From positions 216,456 to 280,455 of the forward strand of contig VDFB02115090.1 of the NCBI GenBank assembly GCA_007258455.2: a DNA stretch of 64,000 nt. The letters are read 5' to 3'. Positions within the stretch are counted from its first letter, which is position 1; each line of letters starts with the position of its first letter. The DNA is from Sequoia sempervirens (taxonomy: Eukaryota > Streptophyta > Pinopsida > Cupressales > Cupressaceae). Below the pieces are notes generated by a model. The model saw only the letters and a program-made list of their open reading frames with translations. It did not search any database and was not told the DNA's origin. This document shows, in pieces, positions 21,718 to 32,871 of the stretch. A program made the position numbers and the translations under genes.

Positions 21718-21731
21718 CCTGCTTCGGCAGG
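21718..21731 (+). other. Conserved LTR hairpin 2 (T, 3' LTR)
   Basis: CCTGC-TTCG-GCAGG is a 5-bp stem with a UUCG-type loop. M and P have ACCTG/CAGGT hairpins at the matching place (37616-37631, 54162-54177). Confidence 0.7.
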
Positions 21732-23202
21732 ACAGGGCGAGCAATAAATTAACCCAATGGGTAAAATGTTGAAAAAGGGAGTAGGTTTGGAAGTGTCCTC
21801 GTCCCAAGTCTGTCGTCTGTTGTGAGTAGTTGTGTTATGACTGAAGTTTTGTTTTTTGTCTTCATGTAGTTTGTCTGCTGAGTATTTATTTAATTATTGG
21901 TTAGTGTTTAATTAACTAATCGTATTTCATAAAATAATTACTTTATGTTGCATTGTTATTTGATTTAATTGAGAGTTAGAAAAATGTTAAAATTAAATAT
22001 ATTATAAATTAAAAATGCAAATAATTATAATTAAAATTAATATTGATAAGTATAATTAGATATTATATTTTTTTTATTAATATTAAATTAGGAAATTATG
22101 TGAAGATAATATCTAATTAATTAAATTATTTCAATTAAAATTTTAGATATGTGTGAGCTTTTTAAAGCTGGAAAAGGACCAATAAGAAAGGGGGGCTTTT
22201 TGGAAAAGAAAGCGGAAAAAGATTTATTGATTTTAATTAGTGATTTATTATTTTTTTTATGGGGGAATTATGGACAGACACAAGTTTTACTCTGTTATTC
22301 TGGATCTGAAAAAGAAAAATAGATTTGAGTTTTGAGGATTTGCGAGGTAAGATTATTGTGTAAAATTATTGTGGATTTGAGAGGAAAGGTTGTTCAGAAG
22401 AACGTTGAAGGCAGAGGATCGAGAAAAGAGAGCTGCAGAAGGAGATCGAGAGGAGGCTACAAAAGAAATTCTTCATCAAGGCGAAGGACTCCAGGTTTTC
22501 CTTCTGTTATTATTATTATTATTATATTGTTTTTATAAACAAAATTTGGCTTACTGTGCTTTAAGAAATTCCTTTGAAAGAAATTCTATGATTTGGAAAC
22601 TTGTCTGCATTTAAACCTTTGAGTTCTCTGTAGAAAAATCATAAGCAGAAACCCTTTAAAATTTACTCAATAAAATTTGGTTGTGAAGATTTTTGTTTTG
22701 AAATAAAAATCATTGTTATTATAGAGTTATGTTATTTGCTTGATTTATTTTATATCTGGTATAAAGATCTGATTGTTTGTATTATTTATTTTATAAGTTG
22801 AGAAAATACATATATATATATACGCTTATATAAAAATGTGTTTTGATACAAATTAAACAAAACAAAAATTTATGTGCTATATATTCTATATATCATTTAT
22901 TTTTAAGAAAAATCTGCACTGGTGAATTTCTGGGAATAAAATATAATTGTTTAAATCTGTGTGTCTGAACCTCATACTTATACTACAGTACTGGATTAAA
23001 ATATAGCAAAACATAAATAAATAAATAAATAAATTATATAAAGTAATTTATTGGTAAAGCTTGTAAAACGATGTTATAAAATAAATTTCTGGTTTCGAAA
23101 TTTCATGTTCTTTTTTCTAAAACGAAATTTACATTTAATTAAAGTAAATCGAAATGAAATTTATATAAAAAAAAATACATATAAAAATAGTTTTGGGTGA
23201 GT

Positions 23203-23333
23203 GGACGGCCGCAGCCGTACCACCCACCCGGACTGCGCACAGTCCACGGACTGCGCACAACAGTCCTGACTGCTGTACGCAGTCACATGGACTGCGGCCT
23301 CCCTTGGGAGGTGCGCAGGGACTGCGGTGGTTT
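23203..23333 (+). other. GC-rich hairpin island in the T 3' LTR
   Basis: This GC-rich stretch in very AT-rich LTR has four GGACTGCG-type words and several hairpins, such as GGACTG-CGCA-CAGTCC and CCTCCC-TT-GGGAGG. It is absent from the 5' LTR. M and P LTRs have comparable GC islands of unrelated sequence. Confidence 0.75.
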
Positions 23334-24244
23334 TTAAAAAAAAAACAAATTTAAAGTTTTAAAATTCGTTTATTGTTTTTTATTTATTTATATTTCGAAT
23401 TTTGTTTTATTCGAATTTAGTTTTAATGTAATTTATGTTTATAAATATGTATTTATAATTGAATTCATTTTTTTTATTGCAATTTTATATAATCAAATTT
23501 AGTTTATAATTAATATATATATATATATATATATATATTTATTTATTTTGTATGTTTTAGAAAGTTATTTTTATAAATTTTAATAATATATATTTTAATA
23601 AATTTTAAATGTATGTCTGTATATTTATTTTGTATTTTTGTATATATGTATATACATTAGTTAGTTATTTATAATGTTATGGTTAGAAAATAAGTAGGAT
23701 TTTTATATATATGTGTGTGCGGATTATGATTTGATATGATAATTTTACGCTACAATATTAGAGTTTAATTGAGGAAATTGAATATAAGCTTGTGATTATA
23801 ATTTAATCGATTAGTTATAATTAAAAGATGCAATGTTAAGTGAAATTGTGTGAATTTGAAATAAACGATATGTTTTGTATTTGAATCAAATATTTTTAAG
23901 TTGTTGATTTAATTGTTTGATAAATTTATTGAGTTTTGGGAAATATTTCCTTATAGAGTTTTTTTTTGTTAAGAAATTGTTTTCTTGAGGTTATTCGTTA
24001 AGTCTGTTGTGGTGTTCGCTTTATTGTTTTATTGTGTCGTATGGGAAAACCCTAGATTTACCTTACCTTTCTTAAGAGTTTATGTTATTGTTAAGGACTT
24101 CCAGAGATGGAATGCTTTCCTTTCATGTCTCTTTTATTTTCCATGTTGGGAAAATGGAGTTATGGGTCTATGCAAGTCTTCCAGAGAAGTTCTCTAGGGT
24201 GGGATGTTATGTATCACCTTGATGTATTGTACTATGATGTTATA

Positions 24245-24394
24245 CCCGGTTTCCACGAACGGGGATTTGTGCCTCCTACGAAGTAGGAGTGGGTAATGAG
24301 ATTTGTACCTCCTTTGGAAGGAGTGAGAATTCGTATTGGTTTCCTCCAGTGTTTGGAGTGAGTTTCCTTGTTTTGTCTCCTCCTTGGATTGGAG
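24245..24394 (+). repeat. Periodic hairpin array, T 3' LTR copy
   Basis: This matches 17618-17767, with the same four CTCC/GGAG hairpins and spacing. Confidence 0.75.
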
Positions 24395-24921
24395 AGTTTG
24401 TGATGTCTAGTTGCCTATTGTGGTATTGTACCTTGTGTGTTGTTGGGACGACCTTGTTGTAAATTGTATATGTTATTTTTGAGGTTGTATTTCCAGTCAA
24501 TTGTATTCTTCTATCATTGGGAGGTAATAATTATTCAGGCCATGTATTTATTCAGGATCATTTGTTATAGTTGGTTATGTTGAGTTGTATCTATCGAAAT
24601 ATTTAACACTTTATATCTTTATAATTCCATGTATTTTCATATGTGCATATGTTATTAATATGGATATAGTTGATAGATATTTTAAATGATGAAATGGGAA
24701 TGAATAGATTTACGTAATAGATTAATTATTGTTATCTTGTTATCGTTGTTATGGGTTAGTGTAGTTAGGTCACTTCGTGTACCCCATTGGAACTAGTTGT
24801 GCCTCATAATACATTGTTATGTTATAATACTTAAGTATGTTTATTAAATGTTCTTTAAAAAAAAAAAAAAATTGTTCCGTTGTTATTAGTTCCTTTGGGG
24901 TTCGCACAGCGGGGCACAACA

Positions 24922-27103
24922 TATCCTCCATGGATGGGTACATAGACTCACCATCCCATGGGCACACAAAGCAAGTACGGGGTATTCACAACACTCAACA
25001 TGTGCACTAACACAGGATGTTCACATAATAGGGAGTACCTTTTTCCAATTTCCTCTTACCAAAATAAAACCATTATCTGCCTCTAATTATGTAGGATCAA
25101 TACAACTTTCCAAGAACATGTACTCCCAACATCTATACAATACATCATAGTGCTACATGGAGTAAATCAACAATGTCATAATAACTCTCACATTCACATT
25201 CACCTTACAACACACATATGTTAACCACATTTATTTCCTATACACAGTACAACATCATTACAATGTTTACTCAAGACAAGGTATGCAACATTATCACTTC
25301 AATGTACATTTAACATTTTGCATTTATCGTTAACATGCCAATGGTTTCACTATTCCCTTTTTCTCTAAACTTTTACTTTATGTAGAATGATTTTCTACTC
25401 ATATTCATACGTGTTCCATGATTAAGAATGCAACTTGGGGACTTAGTTCCTTTACCCAAGGTTGATCTAATAAAGCAAACCTTCATGAATACATAAACAT
25501 TTTCTCATAGGAGACAAGCATACAACGGATTTCAATACACCACACACTCAAAGATAAGCATCTTTGTTAAACCAATGAGAAGAGAGAGAGAGGGGGAGAG
25601 AGATTTATAATTCTGACACATGCATGAAAGCATACATGGTTTCATCATCACTCAATCACTTTCACACAAATGCATCAATCATATGAGGGCATGCAATCAT
25701 ATGATCATTCATTTTCTATTACCATATTTAATAATCTCAATGCAATATAACATGAAGAAACAACTCCAAAACCACATAGGGTTGATCAAGCAATCATTAA
25801 CACAAGGAGGTAAAGTACAAGAGAACATGTGCCAAAAACTTTACATTGTGATGAAAAACAACAAGGCTCAAGAAGAGAATACACACAAAAGGAACTTCTT
25901 GGCACCCTCAAGGTCAAACAGACCTACCCACAACATAAACAAAGAATCCAAGCAAGGGTAATTTAGGCAACACATGTCACCTACAACCCACCAAAAAGCT
26001 AAGGTCCAACATGCCCACCCGCAATATAGGATATAGGAAAGTAATCAATCTCAACCTCAAGAGACTCTCAACCAAGGGAATCACTCCAATCTCGTAGGGT
26101 AAGGAAAGGCCTAGGAGGAATTACTCCTCCACAACACAAGCCAAGGTTGGAAAACCCAACCCTCTAAAATGCCATACTAAGGAACTCAATGCAAGAGGTC
26201 CTATGACTATCTTGCCACAACAAGCACTTTGAACACACACATCAAGCACACTGCAACCACATGGGCTACAACCACTTAGGAACCACTCAAGGGTCACAAC
26301 CCTTTACACAACGAAAGAGCCACACATCAAGAAGGAGACCAATCAAAACACACTTCTTGGTAGGCTCACGGGTCTAACTAACCCTCACACAAAAGCATTC
26401 CTCAACAGGACATGCAAGGGGCGGAAACAACAACAAAACTTGTTGTCGTCCTCCACACACAACACACCAAGCAAGTATCAACCAAAGCAGGGATCCCAGT
26501 GATACAACATGGGCTCTACCTCTATATTTTCCTTTGGCTCTTCCCTTAGGGGCATCCTAAAGGAAACAAGGAACACATCAAAATAGATTGTCACAAGGAT
26601 GATCTAAACACCATACTAAGGCATAAACGCTATTCAACAAGACTATGAAAACAATATAACAAACTCACACCACACACACCAAACACATCATAACATAGAA
26701 GGCTCAAGTACGCCAGAGCTCCCAATGTGTGAGTGCTTATGCATCTTCTTTACCCTATTCTTAGTGGAATTAATGTGTATTTTAACCTATCCTTGGATGA
26801 ATGTGGATGTTAAAATAAATGCTTATTTTGAGAATTGTGACACATGTGATGTTAGCAAGATTAACCATGCTATTTTGTTTCATGTTGAGACCTTATGAGT
26901 AAGGCATATGTTAATATATTGATAATGAGTCTTAGAAAGGTGAATGTTATATGGATGTTCTTTCTATTTTGTTTAGTTCAATGAATGATGTATATTATAT
27001 TTCTCATCTTTAGAAGGAAGGACAATTGTTTAATGTTGATTATTATGATATTTCTATGCCTCTTTCTCATGTGATTGAATAGCTACTGGAACCATTTTTT
27101 GTG
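24922..27103. other. Unassigned DNA, no gene seen
   Basis: No coding motif is recognised. A short GA-rich microsatellite is at about 25579-25602. The frame at 25620-25961 has no recognisable domain. This is probably old transposon sequence. Confidence 0.45.
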
Positions 27104-27370
27104 TCCCAAAAGAGGACTAGATAATTTTTTTTTTATAACATAAAGAATAACTTACACATTTAGAGTAAATTCAAATACAATATATCAACAAAAAACATGG
27201 CCAAGCATGGCCGTACACAACCCAAAGGAGAGGAATAATCCACCCTCCAAAGAAAAATCCAAATAGGAGCAAATAAGATAGCTCTAGAACTTTTTCTCCA
27301 GAACCCCCTGCTCTGGAACTTTCTACTCTAGAACCTTTTTCTCCAGAACTTCCTACTCCAGAACATCCTG
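27104..27370. repeat. Inverted repeat, left arm
   Basis: This is the reverse complement of about 29000-29279. The match includes the CCAAAAGAGGA edge, a CATGGCCAAGCATGG block and the start of the minisatellite. Outside the arms the similarity stops. Confidence 0.75.
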
Positions 27371-27530
27371 CTACAAAACTTCCTGCTTTGAAACTTCCTA
27401 CTGCTCTGGAACTTCCTGCTCTAGAACTTGCTGCTCTAGAACTTCCTACTCTAGAACCTTCCTACTCCGAAACCTGCTACTCCAAAACTTCCTACTCTGG
27501 AACCTTTTGCTTCGAAACTTCGCAGCAGTG
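27283..27530. repeat. Minisatellite, 16-17 bp units
   Basis: About 14 imperfect copies of a CTCTAGAACTTCCTGCT-type unit. A few diverged units are in the right arm of the inverted repeat (about 28990-29095), read on the other strand. The reading frames through it (27446-27727) are not genes. Confidence 0.8.
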
Positions 27531-28740
27531 ACACAAAATAGCAAACAAAAAGCGTTGATGTGCTGGAACTTTGCAGACCAATACATGAAAGAAATACATA
27601 GCCAATGCTTGGATTTTTGCATGAAATTTTTTGAAGGAAAAGCCATAATGATCATCATAATACAAGCGAGTCTGATACCAACACCAAAACTCATAAGCCA
27701 AATATAAATAATCACATTTCTTCTCATTTAAATTATATGATTACATCATCTCTCTTAAGAGAGTACAATATTCATAAAGGAATATACAAAAGTACAAAGG
27801 CGTAGCCATAAAGAAAATACATCAATATATAAGACAAGTACATGGAAGAACAGCTCCAACTAGTGCTCCAATAACCTATACACCGGTCCCCAATGGCATT
27901 GGCAATGCCTCCCTACCATGTGGACTCAAAAGAGGCCACCCCACCATGCTCGAAGGTAGTCACAAGGCCCAAACAAAAAAACAAGGCAAGGGTAACATGT
28001 AGCCAACACTCACATTAGATACAAATCAAACATGAAATACAACGCATTAAATTCAATATCACAACATGTAGATTCTCATACAATGACGTGTTGGGTACTA
28101 CTCATGACTACTAAGGTATAGGTACTAGAGTGTAGACTGGATGGAATGTCATCATGTGTGCTCGAAGGGATGGCACCACATGAAAACAAGTACACCTCTC
28201 ATATGGATGAGAAAAACTCATTCATGCCCAAATCAATGCCCTGCAGATGGATAGGCCATCTCGAGTGCATCCTTAGCCTTTACAAGTGCTCAAGGCCATG
28301 CACGAGGACTCATTATATTATAATTTTTTTATTCCATCTCATTTAACCAAACAAGGAACCAAAAAAAAAAATGAAACCATGAAAAAGCACTAAAATCATC
28401 ATAAAATCCATTTAACACAACCAAGCAAACATTGTTGCAAGAAGATACAATTAACAGTTGAAATTCAACATGAAATAGAGGCATAAAAATTCAAAGTGCT
28501 TGGATTAAAATTCTAAGCCCGACCCAGTTCAAATTTTGGCGTTTCAAGTTGGAATCCACCTTCAATTTTCAATTTTATGACCTGTAATAAGGTGTTGTTC
28601 AGAAAAAAAAAATGTCATTTTAAGCATGGCTGGGAAAAAAAATGAATGAAAAGAGCAGCAAATTTATGACCTATAATAAGCTGTTGTTCAGAAAAGAGCA
28701 GCAATGAAAAACATCATTTTACAAGTAGGCACAAATTTGA

Positions 28741-28993
28741 CCAAAAATGAAAGTGTCCAGAATTAAAATCTTCCAAAGACCCAGTTGAGAACTTGGCATT
28801 TCTACATGGATTCCATATTTTTTTTTCATTTTTAATAGGTGGTTTAAGAGCAACAATGGAAAATGTCATTTTAATTTGGCCAAAAATGAAAGTGGCCAGA
28901 ATTAAAATTTTCCAAAGACCCAGTTGAGATCTTGGAATTTCAACATGGATTCCATATTTGTTTTTCATTTTTAATAGGTGGTTTAAGAGCATG
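28741..28993. repeat. Tandem duplication, about 120-140 bp units
   Basis: CCAAAAATGAAAGTG(T/G)CCAG...TTTTAATAGGTGGTTTAAGAGC occurs twice (starting about 28741 and 28880). A more diverged third copy is near 28500. It lies inside the inverted repeat. Confidence 0.75.
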
Positions 28994-28999
28994 AAGTTC

Positions 29000-29279
29000 C
29001 GGAGCAGCAGGTTCTGGAGCAAGAATTTCTAGAGCAAAAGGTTCTGAAGTAGAAAATTCCTGAGCAAGGGGTTCCAGAGCAAAAGTTCTAGAGCTATCTT
29101 ATTTGCTCCTGTTTGGATTTTTCTCTAGAGGGTGGATTAGTCCTCTCCTTTGGGTTGTGTACAACCATGCTTGGCCATGTTTGTTGTCGATATATTGTAT
29201 TTAAATTTACTCTTTGTGTAATTTATTCTTTATGTTATCAAAAAAAAATTAATCTAATCCTCTTTTGGCTCTTACCCAT
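29000..29279. repeat. Inverted repeat, right arm
   Basis: This is the partner of 27104-27370. It leads into what looks like the 3' end of a plus-strand LTR of the T/M/P type: an A-run, then GGGGTTGCATAGTGGGATGT and TACA ending at 29304. Confidence 0.7.
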
Positions 29280-29689
29280 CGGGGTTGCATAGTGGGATGT
29301 TACACAACATCCCCAATACCAGCATTATGAGGATTTCCCTAAGAAGAACCATTTGTGTTGATTTTCAACACACTCTAAGGAGGAGGAGACCAATGCCTCT
29401 CCCTATTTATCTTCTGAAGAGGATGTTGACATCTATTTCTCATGATTTGGCCAGCACCCTAAGCAACAACCCTCTGAAGAGGAAGGTTGAGACAAGAGCA
29501 ACAAGCAACATCTCTCAGATCCACACCCTCAACCAAGTCACACTTAGCCGAAATAGTTTCTCCCAAAGAATGGAGAAATTTCCACACAAATATTGGACAA
29601 CCAAATTCATATCTTAAAGAATCATGTGATTCCTCTCTAGCTAGATATGCCAGATAATAAAGGTTGGTCCAAGAGCCCAAGCTACATGA

Positions 29690-30010
29690 AGAAAAGAAGT
29701 TTTAAAAGGTGCCTTCCCCCACCAGGCAAAGAACTTAGCCAAAGAAGAGACATGCTAACAATCTTGGTTCGACACACCCCACCAAAGGTTCCAAAGCTCC
29801 CTAGAGAAGGAACATTGGGAGAAGAGATGATTGACACTCTCCTCACTATTACAACACAAAACACACATCGAGGGACCCTGGAACCCTTCCTTGCACAAGT
29901 TATCTGAAATAAGACATCGATTCTAGACCAACAGCCACATAAAAAATTGCACTTAGGCCAAGAAAATTTGTTCCACATGTGCTTCCACCAAGGAACCTTA
30001 GTTTCCCCAA
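29690..30010 (-). pseudogene. LINE zf-RVT domain
   Basis: The frame shows the plant LINE zf-RVT pattern: VPWWKHMWNKFSWPKCNFLC, then a C-x-x-C pair in PRCVFCV, then an SIISSPNVPSLGSFGTFGGV segment equivalent to the usual HLFFQCPFSRELW stretch but with key His and Cys lost. The domain lies between reverse transcriptase and RNase H in plant LINEs. Open over 110 codons. Confidence 0.75.
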
Positions 30011-30421
30011 ACATCTATCTAACCAACTCTCCATAACCTGCTAAAACATAGTACTTCCCAGATAAATCACTGTTACTCCAAGAACGTGTGGAATTGCATT
30101 CACCATGGAATTGCATTCACGTGATGCAAGAATCTAAGCTATCTTTTTCCTAGCCTCCTTTGACCCTCTTGGTAGCCAATCCAAGGAGTGCTTTCATCGA
30201 AGACTAGCAGCCAACCCGATATTCTGAATAGTCTTATAATGCTCAATCGTATTCCAACCCATCATAGTAAAATGGTCACAAAGAGGTTGGAGATGAAGGT
30301 AAGCAAAAAGAATAGAAGGATAACCATCGTAGGAATCCCACCAAAAAAGAGCTTGAGAACCCGTATGACAGATCCAAAAAAGCCCCTTTTTAACCAATTG
30401 AGCCCCCGATTTTAGAGTATG

Positions 30422-32000
30422 TCAAATCATAGATTCCCTTCCTTCTAAAGTGAAACGAGGAACATCAAAAGTGCTAACATCCTTAAGATACTTGTGGGTG
30501 AAAATATGAGCCCAAATTTGATGTTGACTAGTACACCAACACCAATATAACTTGGTTGCAAGAGCTTTCCCATTCAAAACAGCAGAACGTAAGCCAAGGC
30601 CCCCCTCTTTCTGTAGCCTGCACATAGTTTCCCGATAAACAAGACTCCACTTAGCCAACTGCAAGTTACAATTCCAAAGAAATTATTGTGAGATAACATC
30701 CAATTCCCTCAGGAAATACAAAGTATTTTCCTAAACAAAACACCTGTAAATAGGGAGAGCCTAGATAACATACTTTAGAAGAGTCACCCTTGCAGCAATA
30801 GAAATCCAACGATGGGTCCAATGATTGACCTTACTGTGTAGCTTATCAAGCAATTTTTTCCAATAACACATGGGTTGCTTACCAACAACAAGAGGTATTC
30901 ACAGAAAGACAAAGGTAATAGACCTAATCTGAAACCTCAAAATATTAACAATCCACCATTGAATAGCCTAAGGAGTATTAAAAAAGAAGATAGACAATTT
31001 GTGCTCGTTGACTTTATAACCCAAAGCAGTAAGGTAAATATCCAAAGATTTCCTAAAAGAAATATCCTTCTGAAGGAAAGCCCTCCCCCTAAAAGAAGTG
31101 TCATCCACAAACTGAAGATGAGAGAGTTGTGGCAGCCCATTACCCCAACACCAACCTCAAGGATCCTGCCTTGGGAAACCCATAACTTAAGAAATCTGCC
31201 CAGAACCCTCAACCATAATAATAAAAAAATAAAGGGAGATGGAATATCCTTGAAGGCCCCTGGAAGCCCAAAAAGCTCAGAAGGTTCTCCATACATAATA
31301 ATAGAAAAAGAGGAAGAGGTAACACAAATCATATTCCAACTAACCCAATCTAGACTAAAATGAAAGCTTAAGAGAATTCTCTACAAAAAAGCCACTTAAC
31401 TCTATCATAAGCTTTGGCCATGTCCAACTTGATGAACATAGACTTATCCTTAGAATTTTCCATAGAGTGAATGACTTCAAAGGCAACCACCACCCCATCC
31501 AGGATCTGTCTACCAGCCACAAAACCCCCTACTCCTTAGAGATCATAGAAGGAAGACAAACTTTGAGCCTCTTTGCAATCAATTTAGTAATAATTTTATA
31601 CACCACATTACAAAGAGCAATAGGTTTAAAGAATTCTAGTTGATCTACACCTTCCTTTTTAGGAATGAGAACTAGAAAAGTAGAGTTCAAGGCTCAAAGC
31701 ATCTACTTATTGCGAAGATATTCCTGGGAAACCTCCAACAAATCTAAACTCATAATGTCCCAAAATTCCTAAAAAATTTCAATAGGAAAACCATCTGGAC
31801 CTGAAGCCTTACCTTTATTCATTCCAAAAACAACCTCTTCCAATTTAGGCAAAGAAATCAGGTCGACAAGGAAATCATTCATCTCCTTAGAGTTCAGGGA
31901 GGGAATGTAAGCAAAGATCAAATTCTCCTCATCTTCTGCAAGGGGTGAATCCTCAAAAAAAAGATCCAAATAAAACTATCTAGCCTCACGAGACAAAGCC
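30422..32000 (-). pseudogene. LINE reverse transcriptase
   Basis: Recognisable blocks on the minus strand: NKGKASGPDGFPIEIF (about 31775-31825), LVLIPKKEGVDQLEFFKPIA (about 31600-31680), GGFVAGRQILDG (about 31500-31535), KLDMAKAYDRVKW (catalytic motif A, about 31395-31430) and FVDD (31100-31111, catalytic motif C, normally FADD). The C-terminal KEGGLGLRS block is at about 30590-30625. Frames are broken repeatedly. Several stops are TAG where Gln is conserved, such as the E-stop-GGF of the EQGGF motif. The enzyme would prime cDNA synthesis at a nicked target; this copy cannot. Confidence 0.85.
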
Positions 32001-32399
32001 TGCAGAAAAGATATGTGGATCCCATCCGCATTGACCAGAGAAGAGATAGAACTCTATTGCGATGAGCCTACATAGAATGATGGAAGAAAGCAATATTCCT
32101 TTCCATTCATGAAGCCAATCAATCCGATCCTTTTGCTTCTAGAAAATCTCCTCCCAGATCTCCCACTCCACTACTCTTGAAGCCTGGGATTTCACTTGAC
32201 CTAAAGCATCTAAGGAGACAAAATATTGAATTTGGTGAGTTATCACATCAAGGCATGCCTGAACATTCCTCTTCATAACCTTAAGGTTGCCAAAACTTAT
32301 CCTAGTCCATCTCTTAAGGTGAAATTTGACACACTGAAGTTTCTTAATAAAGGTGTGCATAGTTTTACCATAAGCAGGGCTTCTCTCACGCCACCACTA

Positions 32400-32871
32400 T
32401 GCCATAAGATCATGCAAAGAAGACTCTCGAAGCCACATAAGATAAAACTTAAAAGGAGGATTCTTGGGAACTATAAAAGAGGTAACTAAAAGTTTAATTG
32501 GCCAATGATTAGAATCCCTCCAATCAAGAATTTCAGAACTAGTAACCAATCTACCTCCCACCCAATAAAATGATACAAGAAATCTATCCAGCCTTTTCAA
32601 AGATCGCTTCCTCTCCACTCCATCTATTATTCCAATTGAAAACCCCATTGGAAGGCTTAACGTAAATTAAAGCTAGCGAATCCACATTCTCCTGAAAAAG
32701 ATCAGAAGCAGGCCCAAGTCAAGGAAATCCTCCTCTTTTCTCCTCCAAGCTCAACAACTAAGACCCAAGGAAGATATGGAGCACAAGATCTAGCATACCT
32801 TATATGAGCCTAAAGATGGATTTTTTCATGAATATCAGTCAGGGCATAAACATTAGTAACCAAAATGGTCT
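32400..32871 (-). pseudogene. LINE endonuclease domain, C-terminal part
   Basis: The minus strand reads ILVTNVYALTDIHEK at the LTR border (about 32826-32866) and, further on, KRLDRFLVS (about 32576) and DSNHWPIKLLV (about 32500), the SDH-type histidine motif of apurinic-like endonucleases. It joins in frame to 38052-38210 if the solo LTR and one target copy are removed. Confidence 0.8.
32867..32871. repeat. Target-site duplication GGTCT of the solo LTR, left
   Basis: GGTCT precedes the LTR and GGTTT (38052-38056) follows it. They differ by one C/T change. Continuity of the LINE endonuclease frame supports this as the true insertion site. Confidence 0.8.

Larger units (their letters stand above)
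14746..24921 (+). mobile_element. Element T: gag-only Ty3/gypsy retrotransposon with very long LTRs
   Basis: The 5' LTR (14746-19162), tRNA-iMet primer site, leader, gag frame, polypurine tract and 3' LTR (21172-24921) are all in the expected order. The interior is about 2 kb and has no protease, reverse transcriptase or integrase. This matches the class called TR-GAG (terminal-repeat retrotransposon with GAG). Homology to M and P indicates it derives from a complete element by loss of pol. The flanks (AATAC left, TATCC right) do not form a clean 5-bp target duplication. Confidence 0.85.
21172..24921 (+). repeat. Element T 3' LTR, 3750 bp
   Basis: It starts TGTAATACCCC and ends GGGGCACAACA. 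It is nearly identical to the 5' LTR in long blocks but differs in others, as listed for the 5' LTR. It is shorter mainly through the loss of the 868-bp segment. Confidence 0.85.
29305..32871 (-). mobile_element. LINE, main part (3'-truncated, interrupted at its 5' side)
   Basis: The minus strand carries, in order, the end of an endonuclease domain (32871-32400), reverse transcriptase (about 31990-30700) and zf-RVT (about 30010-29690). RNase H is missing, cut off by the LTR end at 29304. The 5' continuation of the endonuclease is at 38052, beyond a solo LTR. Many stops and shifts make it inactive. Confidence 0.85.

Noticed and set aside
22332..22614. Short frames rich in Arg/Glu, also at 15882-16164
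   Set aside because: They are in matching positions of the two T LTRs, differ by a few bases and lack any domain. An LTR-encoded peptide cannot be excluded, but nothing supports one.
27446..27727. Two minus-strand frames of 93 and 69 codons
   Set aside because: They run out of the minisatellite into unrelated DNA and have repeat-derived composition.
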